A stretch of DNA of 64,000 nt. Origin: an uncultured Bacteroidia bacterium (GTDB lineage Bacteria; Bacteroidota; Bacteroidia; Bacteroidales; UBA932). The translations under genes and the position numbers were made by a program. The DNA is taken from positions 1 to 64,000 of the forward strand of contig CACXMA010000013.1 in NCBI GenBank assembly GCA_902768665.1, read 5' to 3'. Below the pieces are notes generated by a model, which was given only the letters and a program-made list of their open reading frames with translations, searched no databases and was not told where the DNA came from. Shown piece after piece: positions 34,917 through 43,423 of this stretch (position 1 is the stretch's first letter; every line of letters begins with the position of its first letter).

Positions 34917-35246
34917 ATGGATAACAATAAGCCCCAGCCGCAGCAGCTCAGCATCGAGATCAACCCCCAGGTCACCAAGACCGCCTACTCGAACCTCGCC
35001 ATTATCTCCCACTCCCACAGCGAGTTCGTCCTCGATTTCGCCTCCAACCTGCCCGGCATGCCGAAGGCCCTCGTCGAGAGCCGCATCGTGATGACGCCCG
35101 AGCACGCCAAGCGCCTTCTCAACGCCCTGAACGACAACATCATGAAGTATGAGAACCAGTTCGGCCCGATCCAGCTCAGCGGCGCGCCGCGTCCCGGTTC
35201 CACCTTCAACCTCAACGACTTCAACCCCGGCGGCAGCAAATCATAA
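34917..35246 (+). CDS. DUF3467 protein
   Basis: 109 residues from ATG 34917 (MDNNKPQPQQLSIEINPQ). The core SNLAIISHSHSEFVLDFASNLPGMPKALVESRIVMTPEHAKRLLNALNDNIMKYE is the DUF3467 signature. These are small cytosolic proteins common in Bacteroidetes and of unknown function. An upstream TTG-type extension would run into fprA and is not credible. The stop is followed directly by a decayed palindromic repeat and then kdsC. Confidence 0.9.
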   Translation: MDNNKPQPQQLSIEINPQVTKTAYSNLAIISHSHSEFVLDFASNLPGMPKALVESRIVMTPEHAKRLLNALNDNIMKYENQFGPIQLSGAPRPGSTFNLNDFNPGGSKS

Positions 35247-35285
35247 TTGTCATTTCGACCGAGCAAAGCGAGTGGAGAAAGCTCT
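35247..35285 (+). repeat. Decayed CATTTCGAG repeat filling the DUF3467-kdsC spacer
   Basis: The whole 39-base gap from stop codon to start codon consists of TTGTCATTTCGACCGAGC and a degenerate second half ending GGAGAAAGCTCT. It has the same skeleton as the copy at 2726-2755 and points in the direction of transcription. Confidence 0.7.
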
Positions 35286-35810
35286 ATGACTGACTGGAAA
35301 GACATCCGCGCCTTCGCCTTCGACGTCGACGGTGTCGCCACCGAGGGCGGGGTTTTCTGCAATGAGGAAGGACAGCTTCTCCGGACGTACGACGCCAAGG
35401 ACGGCTTCGCCATCCGCATGGCCAGAATGAACGGCTATCCTGTCGCTGTCATCACTGGCGGCTCTTCCGTCAGCATCCTCAAGCGTTTCCGCACCAGCGG
35501 CATCGCCGACGAGGATGTGTTCCTGCATTCCCGTAGCAAGATGGACGACTTCCGGAAGTTTCTGGACCGGCACGGCCTGGAGGCCCGCGAGGTGATGTAT
35601 TTCGGTGACGACGTGCCCGACCTCGAGGTCATGCTCGCCGCCGGTATCGGTGTCGCCCCCGCGGATGCCGTCGACGATGTGCTCGCCGCGGCGGACTATG
35701 TCTCGCCGAAGCCGGGCGGCCGCGGCTGCCTTCGCGAAGCCATTGAAAAGACGCTCAAGATCCAGGGCCGATGGACCTTCGACGCGCCGCTTTACAAACA
35801 GCTTTTCTAA
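35286..35810 (+). CDS. kdsC: KdsC-like 3-deoxy-D-manno-octulosonate 8-phosphate phosphatase
   Basis: 174 residues from ATG 35286 (MTDWKDIRAFAFDVDGVATEGG). A TTG start at 35247 would put the repeat into the protein and is rejected. HAD motifs are clear: FDVDGVATEG (nucleophile Asp), VITGGSS, and FGDDVPDLEVM; there is no cap domain, as in KdsC. The enzyme makes KDO for lipopolysaccharide. It is followed after three bases by maf. Confidence 0.9.
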   Translation: MTDWKDIRAFAFDVDGVATEGGVFCNEEGQLLRTYDAKDGFAIRMARMNGYPVAVITGGSSVSILKRFRTSGIADEDVFLHSRSKMDDFRKFLDRHGLEAREVMYFGDDVPDLEVMLAAGIGVAPADAVDDVLAAADYVSPKPGGRGCLREAIEKTLKIQGRWTFDAPLYKQLF

Positions 35811-35813
35811 GCC

Positions 35814-36401
35814 ATGCTGCAGCTCAGCGGAAAGCGCCTGATTCTCGCCAGCGGCTCCCCGAGACGCCGCGAGCTGCTTGCGGGTTTAGACCTTGATTTC
35901 GAGGTTGATACGCGCAATGACTTCAACGAATGCTTCGACCCGTCGACGCCCTTTGACGAAGTGCCGATGCTGATGGCCCGTGGCAAGTCCCACGGCTTCC
36001 ACCGGCCCCTCGAAAAGGACGAAATCCTCATCACCGCGGACACCATGGTCATCCTTCCCGGAAAGGAAATCCTCGGAAAGCCGAAGGACCGCGCCGACGC
36101 CTTCCGGATGCTTCGCGACCTCTCCGGAAAGGACCATCTCGTCATCACCGCCGTCGTGCTCCGCTCGACGGAGAAGGAAGACGCCTTCTCCGCCACGACC
36201 ACCGTTTCCTTTAAGGAACTCTCTGACGAGGAAATCGCTTATTACATAGATACTTACAAACCCTACGACAAAGCCGGCGCCTATGCCATCCAGGAGTGGA
36301 TCGGCCACATCGGCATCTCCGGCATCAACGGCTCCTACTTCAATGTCGTCGGATTCCCCGTCCAGCGCCTCTACGCCGCCCTGGAACGCTTTGTCGGTTA
36401 G
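35814..36401 (+). CDS. maf: Maf family nucleotide pyrophosphatase
   Basis: 195 residues. The family start LILASGSPRRRELLAGL is present, as are the catalytic-site segments ITADTMVILPGKEILGKPKD and YKPYDKAGAYAIQEWIG. Maf proteins hydrolyse non-canonical or modified NTPs such as dTTP or UTP variants; the exact substrate cannot be read here. The promoter of valS begins within its last codons. Confidence 0.93.
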   Translation: MLQLSGKRLILASGSPRRRELLAGLDLDFEVDTRNDFNECFDPSTPFDEVPMLMARGKSHGFHRPLEKDEILITADTMVILPGKEILGKPKDRADAFRMLRDLSGKDHLVITAVVLRSTEKEDAFSATTTVSFKELSDEEIAYYIDTYKPYDKAGAYAIQEWIGHIGISGINGSYFNVVGFPVQRLYAALERFVG

Positions 36402-36420
36402 CAAAAATTCCTTATATTTG
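36390..36420 (+). promoter_or_regulatory. valS promoter
   Basis: Perfect consensus: TTTG (36390-36393, inside the end of maf), 19 bases, TATATTTG (36413-36420). Confidence 0.8.
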
Positions 36421-36453
36421 TAAGTTTTATTGGAAATAACAACTTACAATACA

Positions 36454-39174
36454 ATGGAATTATCCGCAAAGTACAATCCCGCAGAGGTGGAAGACAAGTG
36501 GTACGCCGACTGGACGGCCAAGAAGTACTTCCACAGTGAGCCGAACGAAAAAGATCCCTATACCATCGTGATCCCCCCGCCGAACGTGACGGGCGTGCTT
36601 CACATGGGCCATATGTTGAACAATACGCTGCAGGACGTGCTGGTGCGCCGCGCACGCATGATGGGCAAGAACGCCATCTGGGTGCCGGGTACGGACCACG
36701 CCTCCATCGCCACGGAAGCCAAGGTCGTCGGCCGTCTCGCCGAGCAGGGCATCCGCAAGCGCGACCTTACCCGCGAGCAGTTCCTCGAGCATGCCTGGAA
36801 CTGGACCCATGAGCACGGCGGCATCATCCTCAAGCAGCTCCGCCGCCTCGGCGCCAGCTGCGACTGGGACCGCACGGCCTTCACGATGGACGAGATCCGC
36901 AGCGAGAGCGTACTCCGCGTCTTCTGCGACCTTTTCGACAAGGGGTATATCTACCGCGGCCTCCGCATGGTCAACTGGGACCCCAAGGCCCAGACGGTGC
37001 TTTCCACGGAGGAAGTGGTCTACCGTGATGAGAAGTCGCACCTTTTCCACCTCAGGTACTATGTCGCCGATGCCGACACGAATCCCGTGAGGCCGACCGG
37101 CGAAGAGGGCGAGGTGCTGCATCAAGATGCGCAGGGACGCTACTATGCCGTCGTCGCGACGACCCGTCCGGAGACCATCATGGGCGATACCGCCATGTGT
37201 ATCAACCCGAAGGACCCGAAGAACCAGTGGCTCCGCGGGCACAAGGTCGTGGTGCCGCTCGTCGGCCGCGTGATCCCCGTGATCGAGGACCGCTATGTCG
37301 ACATCGAGTTCGGTACCGGCTGCCTCAAGGTGACCCCGGCCCATGACATCAACGACTACAACCTCGGAAAAACCCACAATCTCGAAACCATCGACATCTT
37401 CAATCCCGACGGCACCATCAGCGACCAGTCGCCGCTGTATGTCGGTCTCGACCGCATGGTGGTCCGCAGACAGATCGTCAAGGACCTGGAAGCCGCCGGC
37501 CTGATGGAGAAGGTGGAGGACTACGACAACAAGGTTGGTTACTCGGAGCGCAACCCCGATACGGCCGTGGAGCCGCGCCTTTGCAAGCAGTGGTTCCTCA
37601 ATATGAAGCATTTCGCCGAGATCGCGCTGAAGCCGGTGCTGGACGGCGAGATCAAGTTCCATCCCGAGAAATACATCTCCTCCTACCGCCAGTGGCTCGA
37701 GAACATCCAGGACTGGTGCATCAGCCGCCAGCTCTGGTGGGGCCACCGCATCCCGGCCTACTATCTGCCGACGGACAGTCCGGAGGAGGAGCGCTATGTC
37801 GTGGCCATGACCGCGGAAGAGGCGCTCGAAAAGGCGCACCGGCTGCCCGGCTATGAGAATCTGAAGCCGGAGGACCTGCGTCACGACGAAGACGCCCTCG
37901 ACACCTGGTTCTCCAGCTGGCTGTGGCCGATTTCCCTCTTTGACGGCATCCGCAACCCCGGCAACCCCGAGATCAAGTACTATTATCCGACGAGCGACCT
38001 CGTGACCGCCCCGGACATCATCTTCTTCTGGGTGGCCCGCATGATCATGGCCGGCGAGGAGTACATGGGCGACGTGCCGTTCCGCAATGTCTATTTCACG
38101 GGCCTCGTCCGCGACAAGCTGGGCCGCAAGATGTCCAAGCAGCTCGGCAATTCCCCGGATCCGATCGGCCTCATCGAGAAATATGGCGCCGACGCCGTCC
38201 GTATCGGCATGCTCCTTTGCACCTCCGCCGGCAACGACATTCTCTTCGACGAGTCCCAGATCGAGCAGGGCCGCAACTTCTGCAACAAGATCTGGAACAG
38301 CTACCGCCTCATCCAGGGCTTCGCCGTCGACCCTGCCGCGAAGCAGTCCGAGGCCCAGAAGGTCGCCATCCGCTGGATGCGCGGCCGGCTGAGCCAGGTC
38401 GTCGCCGAGGTGAACGACAACTTTGCGAAATTCCGCATCTCGGATGCCCTGATGGCCACTTACCGCCTGTTCTGGGACGATTTCTGCGCCTGGTATCTCG
38501 AGGCGATCAAGACCCCGTTCGTGGACGGAAAGCCCACGCCGATGGACCCTCAGACCCATGCCGCGACGCTCGGTTTCTTCGACGAGCTTCTGCGCATGAT
38601 CCACCCGGTCATGCCTTTCATCACTGAGGAACTCTGGCAGAACCTCGCCCCCCGCGGGGAGAACGAGACCATCATGTTCGCCCCGATGCCGAAGGGCGGC
38701 GACACCGACAAGGCCTTTACCGATGCTTTCGCCATGGCCGCCGACGCCATCATGAACGTCCGCGCCATCCGTCAGCAGAAGAACCTCTCCCCAAGGGAGC
38801 CGCTGCGGCTGCGCATCAAGGGCGCCTTCGATCCAGAGATGACCGCCATCGTCTGCAAGCTCGGCAACGTCTCCGGTGTGGAGCTGGTCGACGGTACCCT
38901 GGCCGACGGCGAAGGCGTGGGCTTCCTCGTCGGGACCACGGAAATGTTCGTGCCCCTGAAGGGCCTCGTGAACGCCGAGGAGGAGATCGCCAAGGCCGAG
39001 AAGGACCTCGAGTACCAGCAGCGTTTCCTCGCCAGCGTGCGCGCCAAGCTCGCCAACGAAAAGTTCGTCGCCCACGCCCCCGAGGCCGTCATCGCCAACG
39101 AGCGCAAGAAGGAGGCGGACGCCCTGTCCCGCATCGAGAGCCTCGAGAAGCAGCTGAAAGCCCTTAAAGGATAG
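36454..39174 (+). CDS. valS: Valyl-tRNA synthetase
   Basis: 906 residues from ATG 36454 (MELSAKYNPAEVEDKWYADW); a TTG at 36430 lies upstream but is less likely. Class I motifs: PPPNVTGVLHMGH (HIGH-type, 41-53) and GRKMSKQLGNSPDP (KMSKS-type). The editing (CP1) domain with TTRPETIMGDTAMCINPKD, the anticodon-binding domain and the C-terminal coiled-coil arm (about 840-906) are all present. Length fits the Bacteroidetes form. It attaches valine to tRNA-Val and edits mischarged threonine. Confidence 0.98.
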   Translation: MELSAKYNPAEVEDKWYADWTAKKYFHSEPNEKDPYTIVIPPPNVTGVLHMGHMLNNTLQDVLVRRARMMGKNAIWVPGTDHASIATEAKVVGRLAEQGIRKRDLTREQFLEHAWNWTHEHGGIILKQLRRLGASCDWDRTAFTMDEIRSESVLRVFCDLFDKGYIYRGLRMVNWDPKAQTVLSTEEVVYRDEKSHLFHLRYYVADADTNPVRPTGEEGEVLHQDAQGRYYAVVATTRPETIMGDTAMCINPKDPKNQWLRGHKVVVPLVGRVIPVIEDRYVDIEFGTGCLKVTPAHDINDYNLGKTHNLETIDIFNPDGTISDQSPLYVGLDRMVVRRQIVKDLEAAGLMEKVEDYDNKVGYSERNPDTAVEPRLCKQWFLNMKHFAEIALKPVLDGEIKFHPEKYISSYRQWLENIQDWCISRQLWWGHRIPAYYLPTDSPEEERYVVAMTAEEALEKAHRLPGYENLKPEDLRHDEDALDTWFSSWLWPISLFDGIRNPGNPEIKYYYPTSDLVTAPDIIFFWVARMIMAGEEYMGDVPFRNVYFTGLVRDKLGRKMSKQLGNSPDPIGLIEKYGADAVRIGMLLCTSAGNDILFDESQIEQGRNFCNKIWNSYRLIQGFAVDPAAKQSEAQKVAIRWMRGRLSQVVAEVNDNFAKFRISDALMATYRLFWDDFCAWYLEAIKTPFVDGKPTPMDPQTHAATLGFFDELLRMIHPVMPFITEELWQNLAPRGENETIMFAPMPKGGDTDKAFTDAFAMAADAIMNVRAIRQQKNLSPREPLRLRIKGAFDPEMTAIVCKLGNVSGVELVDGTLADGEGVGFLVGTTEMFVPLKGLVNAEEEIAKAEKDLEYQQRFLASVRAKLANEKFVAHAPEAVIANERKKEADALSRIESLEKQLKALKG

Positions 39175-39180
39175 ACGCTT

Positions 39181-39597
39181 ATGATGTACTACGAGGAGGA
39201 GTTCCCGGTCCGCTACTATGAGACCGACCAGATGGGCGTCGTCCATCACTCCAACTATATCCGTTTCTTTGAGCTGGCCCGCAACCAGATGATGGCGGCG
39301 GTCGGATTCCCGATCTGGGTGTGCGAGCGGGATTATCACGTGATGATCCCGATCGTGAGCGTCACCTGCCATTTCAAGCACCCGGCCCGGATGGGGGACA
39401 CCCTCCGCGCCGTCGCCATGATCGACAAGGTGCCCCAGGCGAAGCTCACGATCCGCCAGCAGGTCTGGAACCAGAACGGGGAGCTGTGCGCGGAAGGAGA
39501 GGTCCTGCTCGGATTCATCGATTCCGCGACGTTCCGTCCGTGCCGCTGCCCCGAGCCGCTCGCGACCATCATTGAAAACCACCTCGGCGACAGATGA
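39181..39597 (+). CDS. YbgC-like acyl-CoA thioesterase
   Basis: 138 residues with a hot-dog fold. VRYYETDQMGVVHHSNYIRFFELAR carries the active-site Asp of the 4-hydroxybenzoyl-CoA thioesterase/YbgC group. It hydrolyses short acyl-CoA or acyl-ACP. It lies six bases after valS and its stop overlaps the start of the ABC-F gene (ATGA). Confidence 0.9.
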   Translation: MMYYEEEFPVRYYETDQMGVVHHSNYIRFFELARNQMMAAVGFPIWVCERDYHVMIPIVSVTCHFKHPARMGDTLRAVAMIDKVPQAKLTIRQQVWNQNGELCAEGEVLLGFIDSATFRPCRCPEPLATIIENHLGDR

Positions 39598-41519
39598 TAT
39601 CGATCAGCGACTTGACGGTGGCCTACGGCAGCTTCACGCTGCTCGACCATATCGGCTTCCATATCAGCGAGAACGACCGCATCGGTCTCGTTGGGAAGAA
39701 CGGTGCCGGCAAGTCGACGGTCATGAAACTCATCTGCGGCCTCGAGAGCCCGACTTCGGGACGGATCGACAAGCCGCAGCACGTGCGCATCGGCTACCTG
39801 CCGCAGCTGATGGAATATGCCAAGGGGCGCACGGTCATCGAGGAGACCCTGACGGTCTTCGACGAGATCAAACAGCTCGAGAAGGAACTCGAAACGATCA
39901 ATGATGAGCTGGCACAGCGGACTGATTATGAATCCGATTCCTATGCCGGCCTCATCGAACGCTTGAACACGATCAACGACCTGCTGGCGCTGGAGGCAGG
40001 GGAGTCTCCCCGGGTCCAGGCCGAGCGGACGCTGATCGGTCTCGGCTTCAGGGACGAGGATTTCGACCGTCCCCGTGAAACCTTCAGCCAGGGCTGGAAC
40101 ATGCGCATCGAGCTGGCGAAGATTCTCCTTGCCCGTCCGGACGTGCTGCTTCTCGACGAGCCGACGAACCACCTCGACATCGAGTCGATCGCCTGGTTCG
40201 AGGAGTACCTTAAAAAGAGCTTCCGGGGCTCGCTGCTGCTGGTTTCCCACGACCGGCGCTTCCTCGACAACGTCACGACCCGCACGGTGGAGATCCTCCT
40301 CGGCAAGGTCCACGATTATAAGGTTCCCTACAGCCAGTATGTGGCCCTTCGCAAGGAGCGCATGACCCAGCAGCTGGCGGCATACGAGAACCAGCAGCGG
40401 ATGATCGAGAAGACGGAGGATTTCATCAACCGCTTCCGCTACAAGCCGACCAAGTCCAACCAGGTCCAGTCCCGCATCAAGGCCCTCGAAAAACTCGAGC
40501 GCATCGAGGTCGAGGACGAGGACCGCGCGATGCTGACCGTCAAGTTTCCGCCGGCCGTGCGCTGCGGGGATGTGGCCTACAGCGCGAAGGACCTGACGGC
40601 CGCCTACCCGCAGAAGGTCGTATTCCGCCATGCCGACATCGAGATCCGCCGCGGCGAGAAAGTCGCTTTCGTCGGCCGCAACGGCGAGGGCAAGACTACG
40701 CTCATGCGCATCATCTGCGGCGAGCTGGAGCCGGCGGAAGGGGAGTCGAAACTCGGCCACAACGTGTCGCTGGGCTATTTCGCACAAAACCAGGAAGATG
40801 TGCTCGACAAAAGCGAGACCGTCTTCGGCACGCTGGACCGCATCGCCGTGGGGGAGATCCGGACAAAACTCCGCGACATCCTCGGCGCTTTCCTTTTCAA
40901 AGGCGAGGACATCGACAAGAAGGTGTCGGTCCTCAGCGGCGGCGAAAGAGCCCGGCTCGGCATGGCGAAGCTCATGCTCCAGCCCTATAACCTGCTGGCG
41001 CTGGACGAACCGACGAACCATATGGACATCCGCTCCAAGGATATCCTGAAACAGGCCCTCAAGGCCTTCGACGGCACGCTCGTGATCGTATCCCACGACC
41101 GCGATTTCCTCGACGGTCTCGTGGACAAGCTCTATGAATTCCGGGACGGCAGGGTGCGGGAGCACCTCGGCACCGTCTCCGAGTTCCTCGAAAAACGCAA
41201 GCTGGAGAACCTCCAGGAGCTGGAGCGCCGTTTCGGCGCCACGCCGCAGCCCAAGACCGAGGAGAAGCGCGAGTCGCAGGCGGCGTTCGTCCAGAAGAGG
41301 ACGGAGAGCAAGGAGGAACGGAAATTGCGCAGCCGCATTGCCCGGCTCGAGGAGGAGATCTCCTCGCTGGAGCAGCAGCTCGCTGGCATCGAGACGGAGC
41401 TTTCCGGCACGACGGACCACGCCCGCGTGATGGAGCTTTCCGGCGAATACCTCCGCGTCAAGGACCAGCTCGACGCCCATACGGCCGAGTGGGAGCGGAA
41501 AATGGAAGAATTGGGATAA
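39594..41519 (+). CDS. ABC-F family ATPase (Uup/EttA-like)
   Basis: 641 residues with two ABC domains and no membrane helices. Domain one has GKNGAGKST and FSQGWNMRIELAKIL with LLLDEPTNHLD; domain two has GRNGEGKTT and LSGGERARLGMAKLM with LALDEPTNHMD. The linker between them (about 245-310) and the charged coiled-coil C-terminus are typical. ABC-F proteins act on the ribosome, not as transporters. The subgroup (Uup, EttA or an antibiotic-resistance type) cannot be settled here; the C-terminal coiled coil and the housekeeping context favour Uup. Confidence 0.93.
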   Translation: MISISDLTVAYGSFTLLDHIGFHISENDRIGLVGKNGAGKSTVMKLICGLESPTSGRIDKPQHVRIGYLPQLMEYAKGRTVIEETLTVFDEIKQLEKELETINDELAQRTDYESDSYAGLIERLNTINDLLALEAGESPRVQAERTLIGLGFRDEDFDRPRETFSQGWNMRIELAKILLARPDVLLLDEPTNHLDIESIAWFEEYLKKSFRGSLLLVSHDRRFLDNVTTRTVEILLGKVHDYKVPYSQYVALRKERMTQQLAAYENQQRMIEKTEDFINRFRYKPTKSNQVQSRIKALEKLERIEVEDEDRAMLTVKFPPAVRCGDVAYSAKDLTAAYPQKVVFRHADIEIRRGEKVAFVGRNGEGKTTLMRIICGELEPAEGESKLGHNVSLGYFAQNQEDVLDKSETVFGTLDRIAVGEIRTKLRDILGAFLFKGEDIDKKVSVLSGGERARLGMAKLMLQPYNLLALDEPTNHMDIRSKDILKQALKAFDGTLVIVSHDRDFLDGLVDKLYEFRDGRVREHLGTVSEFLEKRKLENLQELERRFGATPQPKTEEKRESQAAFVQKRTESKEERKLRSRIARLEEEISSLEQQLAGIETELSGTTDHARVMELSGEYLRVKDQLDAHTAEWERKMEELG

Positions 41520-41548
41520 CTACAACAATAACAATAACACGCACGATT

Positions 41549-42457
41549 ATGAAACGGTATCTGATTACGGCGGTTGCCATCCTCGCGGCGGGAGTGCTTT
41601 CCCTGACGCAGGCGACGGCCCAGACTGCGCAGAAGCAGCAGACTTACGAATCCTTCACGGGCATTTCCGTGTCCGGCGACTTCCAGGTCACCCTCACGCC
41701 CGGGACGGAGTATTCCGCGACCCTTACGGTCGACGAGGCGGTCATGCCTTATGTCCAGTGCTTTGTGACGAGCCAGGTCCTGACGGTTTCCGTCGGCAAG
41801 CTGCCGAAGGAGGTCAAGAAGCTCTTCAAGGGCAAGAACAAGCCGACCTACATCCTCGTTGTGACGGCTCCCCAGCTTGGCAACATCACGCTGAAGGACA
41901 ACGTCACCCTGCTGACGACCAATAATTTCACGGCCGGGCAGTTCCGCATCGACCTCAGCGGCAAGAGCCAGATCCGCCATCTCGCCGTGGAGGACGCCGC
42001 TTCCGCCGACATCATCATGAGCAAGAACGCCATTGCCGACATCACCATCGATGCCGATCAGGTCAATACCGAGCTTTCCGGTTCCGCCCAGCTGCGGCTT
42101 GCCTACAATGTCGAGTCCATCAAGTTCCAGGCCCGCAACAGCGCCCTGATTGCCGCGAACGGCGAGGCCGGCCAGACGGCCATTGCCGCGGAAGGGTCTG
42201 CGAAAGTGTCTGTGAGCGGTTTGTCCGATGACGGCTTGGAAGTCAAGGGAGCCGGTTCCGCCAACATCGACTGCCTCAAGCTCGAGACCCGCAAGGCCGA
42301 CATCGTCCTTACCGGTGCAACCCTCGTGGAGGCCGCTTCCGACGAGATTTCCGTGGATCTTTCCGGCAGGAGCACGCTCGTCTTCGACGGCGATCCGCTC
42401 GTAAAGATCGTCTCCGTCAAGACGTCCACCATCACCCGTCACGGCGCCGCGAAGTAA
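41549..42457 (+). CDS. DUF2807 (head GIN domain) secreted protein
   Basis: 302 residues from ATG 41549. A signal peptide (MKRYLITAVAILAAGVLSLTQATAQ) is followed by a right-handed beta-helix-like domain with the DUF2807 start YESFTGISVSGDFQVTLTPGTEYS and repeated segments such as IDLSGKSQIRHLAVEDAASADIIMS and VNTELSGSAQLRL. Members are described as putative autotransporter adhesin heads; the function in Bacteroidetes is unknown. It lies 29 bases after the ABC-F gene and 11 before the next secreted protein. Confidence 0.85.
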   Translation: MKRYLITAVAILAAGVLSLTQATAQTAQKQQTYESFTGISVSGDFQVTLTPGTEYSATLTVDEAVMPYVQCFVTSQVLTVSVGKLPKEVKKLFKGKNKPTYILVVTAPQLGNITLKDNVTLLTTNNFTAGQFRIDLSGKSQIRHLAVEDAASADIIMSKNAIADITIDADQVNTELSGSAQLRLAYNVESIKFQARNSALIAANGEAGQTAIAAEGSAKVSVSGLSDDGLEVKGAGSANIDCLKLETRKADIVLTGATLVEAASDEISVDLSGRSTLVFDGDPLVKIVSVKTSTITRHGAAK

Positions 42458-42468
42458 TCCCTTGCCTT

Positions 42469-42927
42469 ATGAAACGAATCCTGATCCTTTCCGCGCTGTG
42501 CGCGCTTTTCCTGCTGCCTTCGTTTGCCGCGGCGGCAACGCCCGTCTGCACGTCTCCCGCCGGCATCTCCGTCAGTGGCAATGATCCCATCGACCAGATC
42601 CTGGCTGTCTTGAAGGAGGTCGTCGATATCAAGAAGGAAGCGACCGCCACGAAAGGTGAGACGAAAGGCGGCATTAACAGGAAAGCCTTGGATGACGCTA
42701 CCAAGGTCCTGATCGTCCTCGAGAAGCTCGATGCCATTGACAAAGAATACGGAGAGCTTTCGATCAACGATCGCGACCGCACAGCCATCACCGACTTCAT
42801 CGTCCAGAACCACTCGGTCCTATACGGAAAACCGGCCACCAACGAGTCCGCCAAGGCCGTCTTCAAGAAGTTGCAGGGCTACAAAACCATCTCCCAGCTT
42901 CTCACCGGCATCATCCGGGACCTTTAA
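42469..42927 (+). CDS. Small secreted protein, member of a four-gene local family
   Basis: 152 residues: a signal peptide (MKRILILSALCALFLLPSFAAAA) and a helical, charged mature part. It shares three patches with the genes at 54857, 55266 and 56428: DPIDQILAVL (P-[IV]-D-x-[IL]-[LI]), YGELSINDRDRTAI (Y-x-L-[ST]-x-x-D-[RK]) and YKTISQL near the C-terminus. No known family was recognised. It is probably periplasmic. The stop is followed by a repeat array. Confidence 0.75.
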   Translation: MKRILILSALCALFLLPSFAAAATPVCTSPAGISVSGNDPIDQILAVLKEVVDIKKEATATKGETKGGINRKALDDATKVLIVLEKLDAIDKEYGELSINDRDRTAITDFIVQNHSVLYGKPATNESAKAVFKKLQGYKTISQLLTGIIRDL

Positions 42928-42930
42928 CCT

Positions 42931-42957
42931 GCGTCATGCCCGGCTCTTGATCGGGCA
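42931..42957 (+). repeat. CATGCCCG-family palindromic repeat, copy 1
   Basis: GTCATGCCCGGCTCTTGATC followed by GGGCATC: arms ATGCCCG and CGGGCAT. Same GTCAT...ATC skeleton as the other two families. Confidence 0.7.
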
Positions 42958-42964
42958 TCCCTTT

Positions 42965-43072
42965 CGTCATTCCACGGCTTGTCCAGTGCCCGCGGCAATT
43001 GAATCGTCATTCCACGGCTTGTCCAGCGCCCGCGGCAGTTGAACCGTCATTCCACGGCTTGTCCGTGGAATC
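42965..43072 (+). repeat. Repeat array: two 40-mers and a terminal CATTCCACGG palindrome
   Basis: Units start at 42965, 43005 and 43045, an exact 40-base period. The first two begin CGTCATTCCACGG and continue with GCCCGCGGCA.TTGAA; the last is the complete palindrome ending GTGGAATC. Nearly identical to 17650-17717, 25 kb away. There are no variable spacers, so it is not a CRISPR. Confidence 0.88.
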
Positions 43073-43099
43073 TGTTCTTCGGTGCTGCGGGAGCCTATT

Positions 43100-43298
43100 G
43101 TTGCTACTGCAGTGCAGGCTCGAAAGTGCGGAAACGGAGCGGCACCGGGGGCTTGACGAGCCAACTTCTCCTTATACGAGCCGTGCGGCTCGTAACGTCG
43201 TCGGACAATGCTCGTCATGCCGCTTCGCGTCACCGCCCCCTGCACGTGGCCCCCGCACAATTCCGTTTCCGCACACGAGCCCGCACCGCAGCAGCAAC
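43100..43298. repeat. Long imperfect inverted repeat upstream of the FKBP gene
   Basis: Arms 43100-43137 and 43263-43298 match over 36-38 bases with three A/G differences and a short indel. The 125-base centre contains a perfect TACGAGCC-GTGC-GGCTCGTA hairpin (43175-43194) and GGGGGC/GCCCCC pairs. The element follows a repeat array, as the one at 17733 does. Confidence 0.75.
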
Positions 43299-43330
43299 CG
43301 GCCTCCTCCGCCCCTGCGGCCACCCACTCC

Positions 43331-43356
43331 CCGTCATGCCCGACCCGATCGGGCAT
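43331..43356 (+). repeat. CATGCCCG-family palindromic repeat, copy 2
   Basis: CGTCATGCCCGACCCGATC followed by GGGCATC; arms ATGCCCGA/TCGGGCAT. Confidence 0.7.
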
Positions 43357-43364
43357 CGGTGGCG

Positions 43365-43395
43365 CTTGACTAACTGGGTAAAAGTGCTATATTTG
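43365..43395 (+). promoter_or_regulatory. Promoter of the FKBP gene
   Basis: CTTG (43365-43368), 19 bases, TATATTTG (43388-43395). Confidence 0.65.
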
Positions 43396-43423
43396 CCGGA
43401 GTATTATAAAAGCCTCAATTTCT

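Larger units (their letters stand above)
42928..43423 (+). other. 496-base gap made almost wholly of repeats
   Basis: Contents in order: CATGCCCG repeat, 40-mer array, long inverted repeat, second CATGCCCG repeat (43331-43356) and the FKBP promoter. I see no protein gene. Confidence 0.75.

Noticed and set aside
36460-39582. A 1040-codon open frame antisense to valS and the thioesterase
   Set aside because: Same reason: valS is complete in sense and the antisense product has no recognisable domain.
42965-43072. CRISPR array
   Set aside because: The 40-base units follow each other directly; there are no unique spacers and no cas genes in the window.
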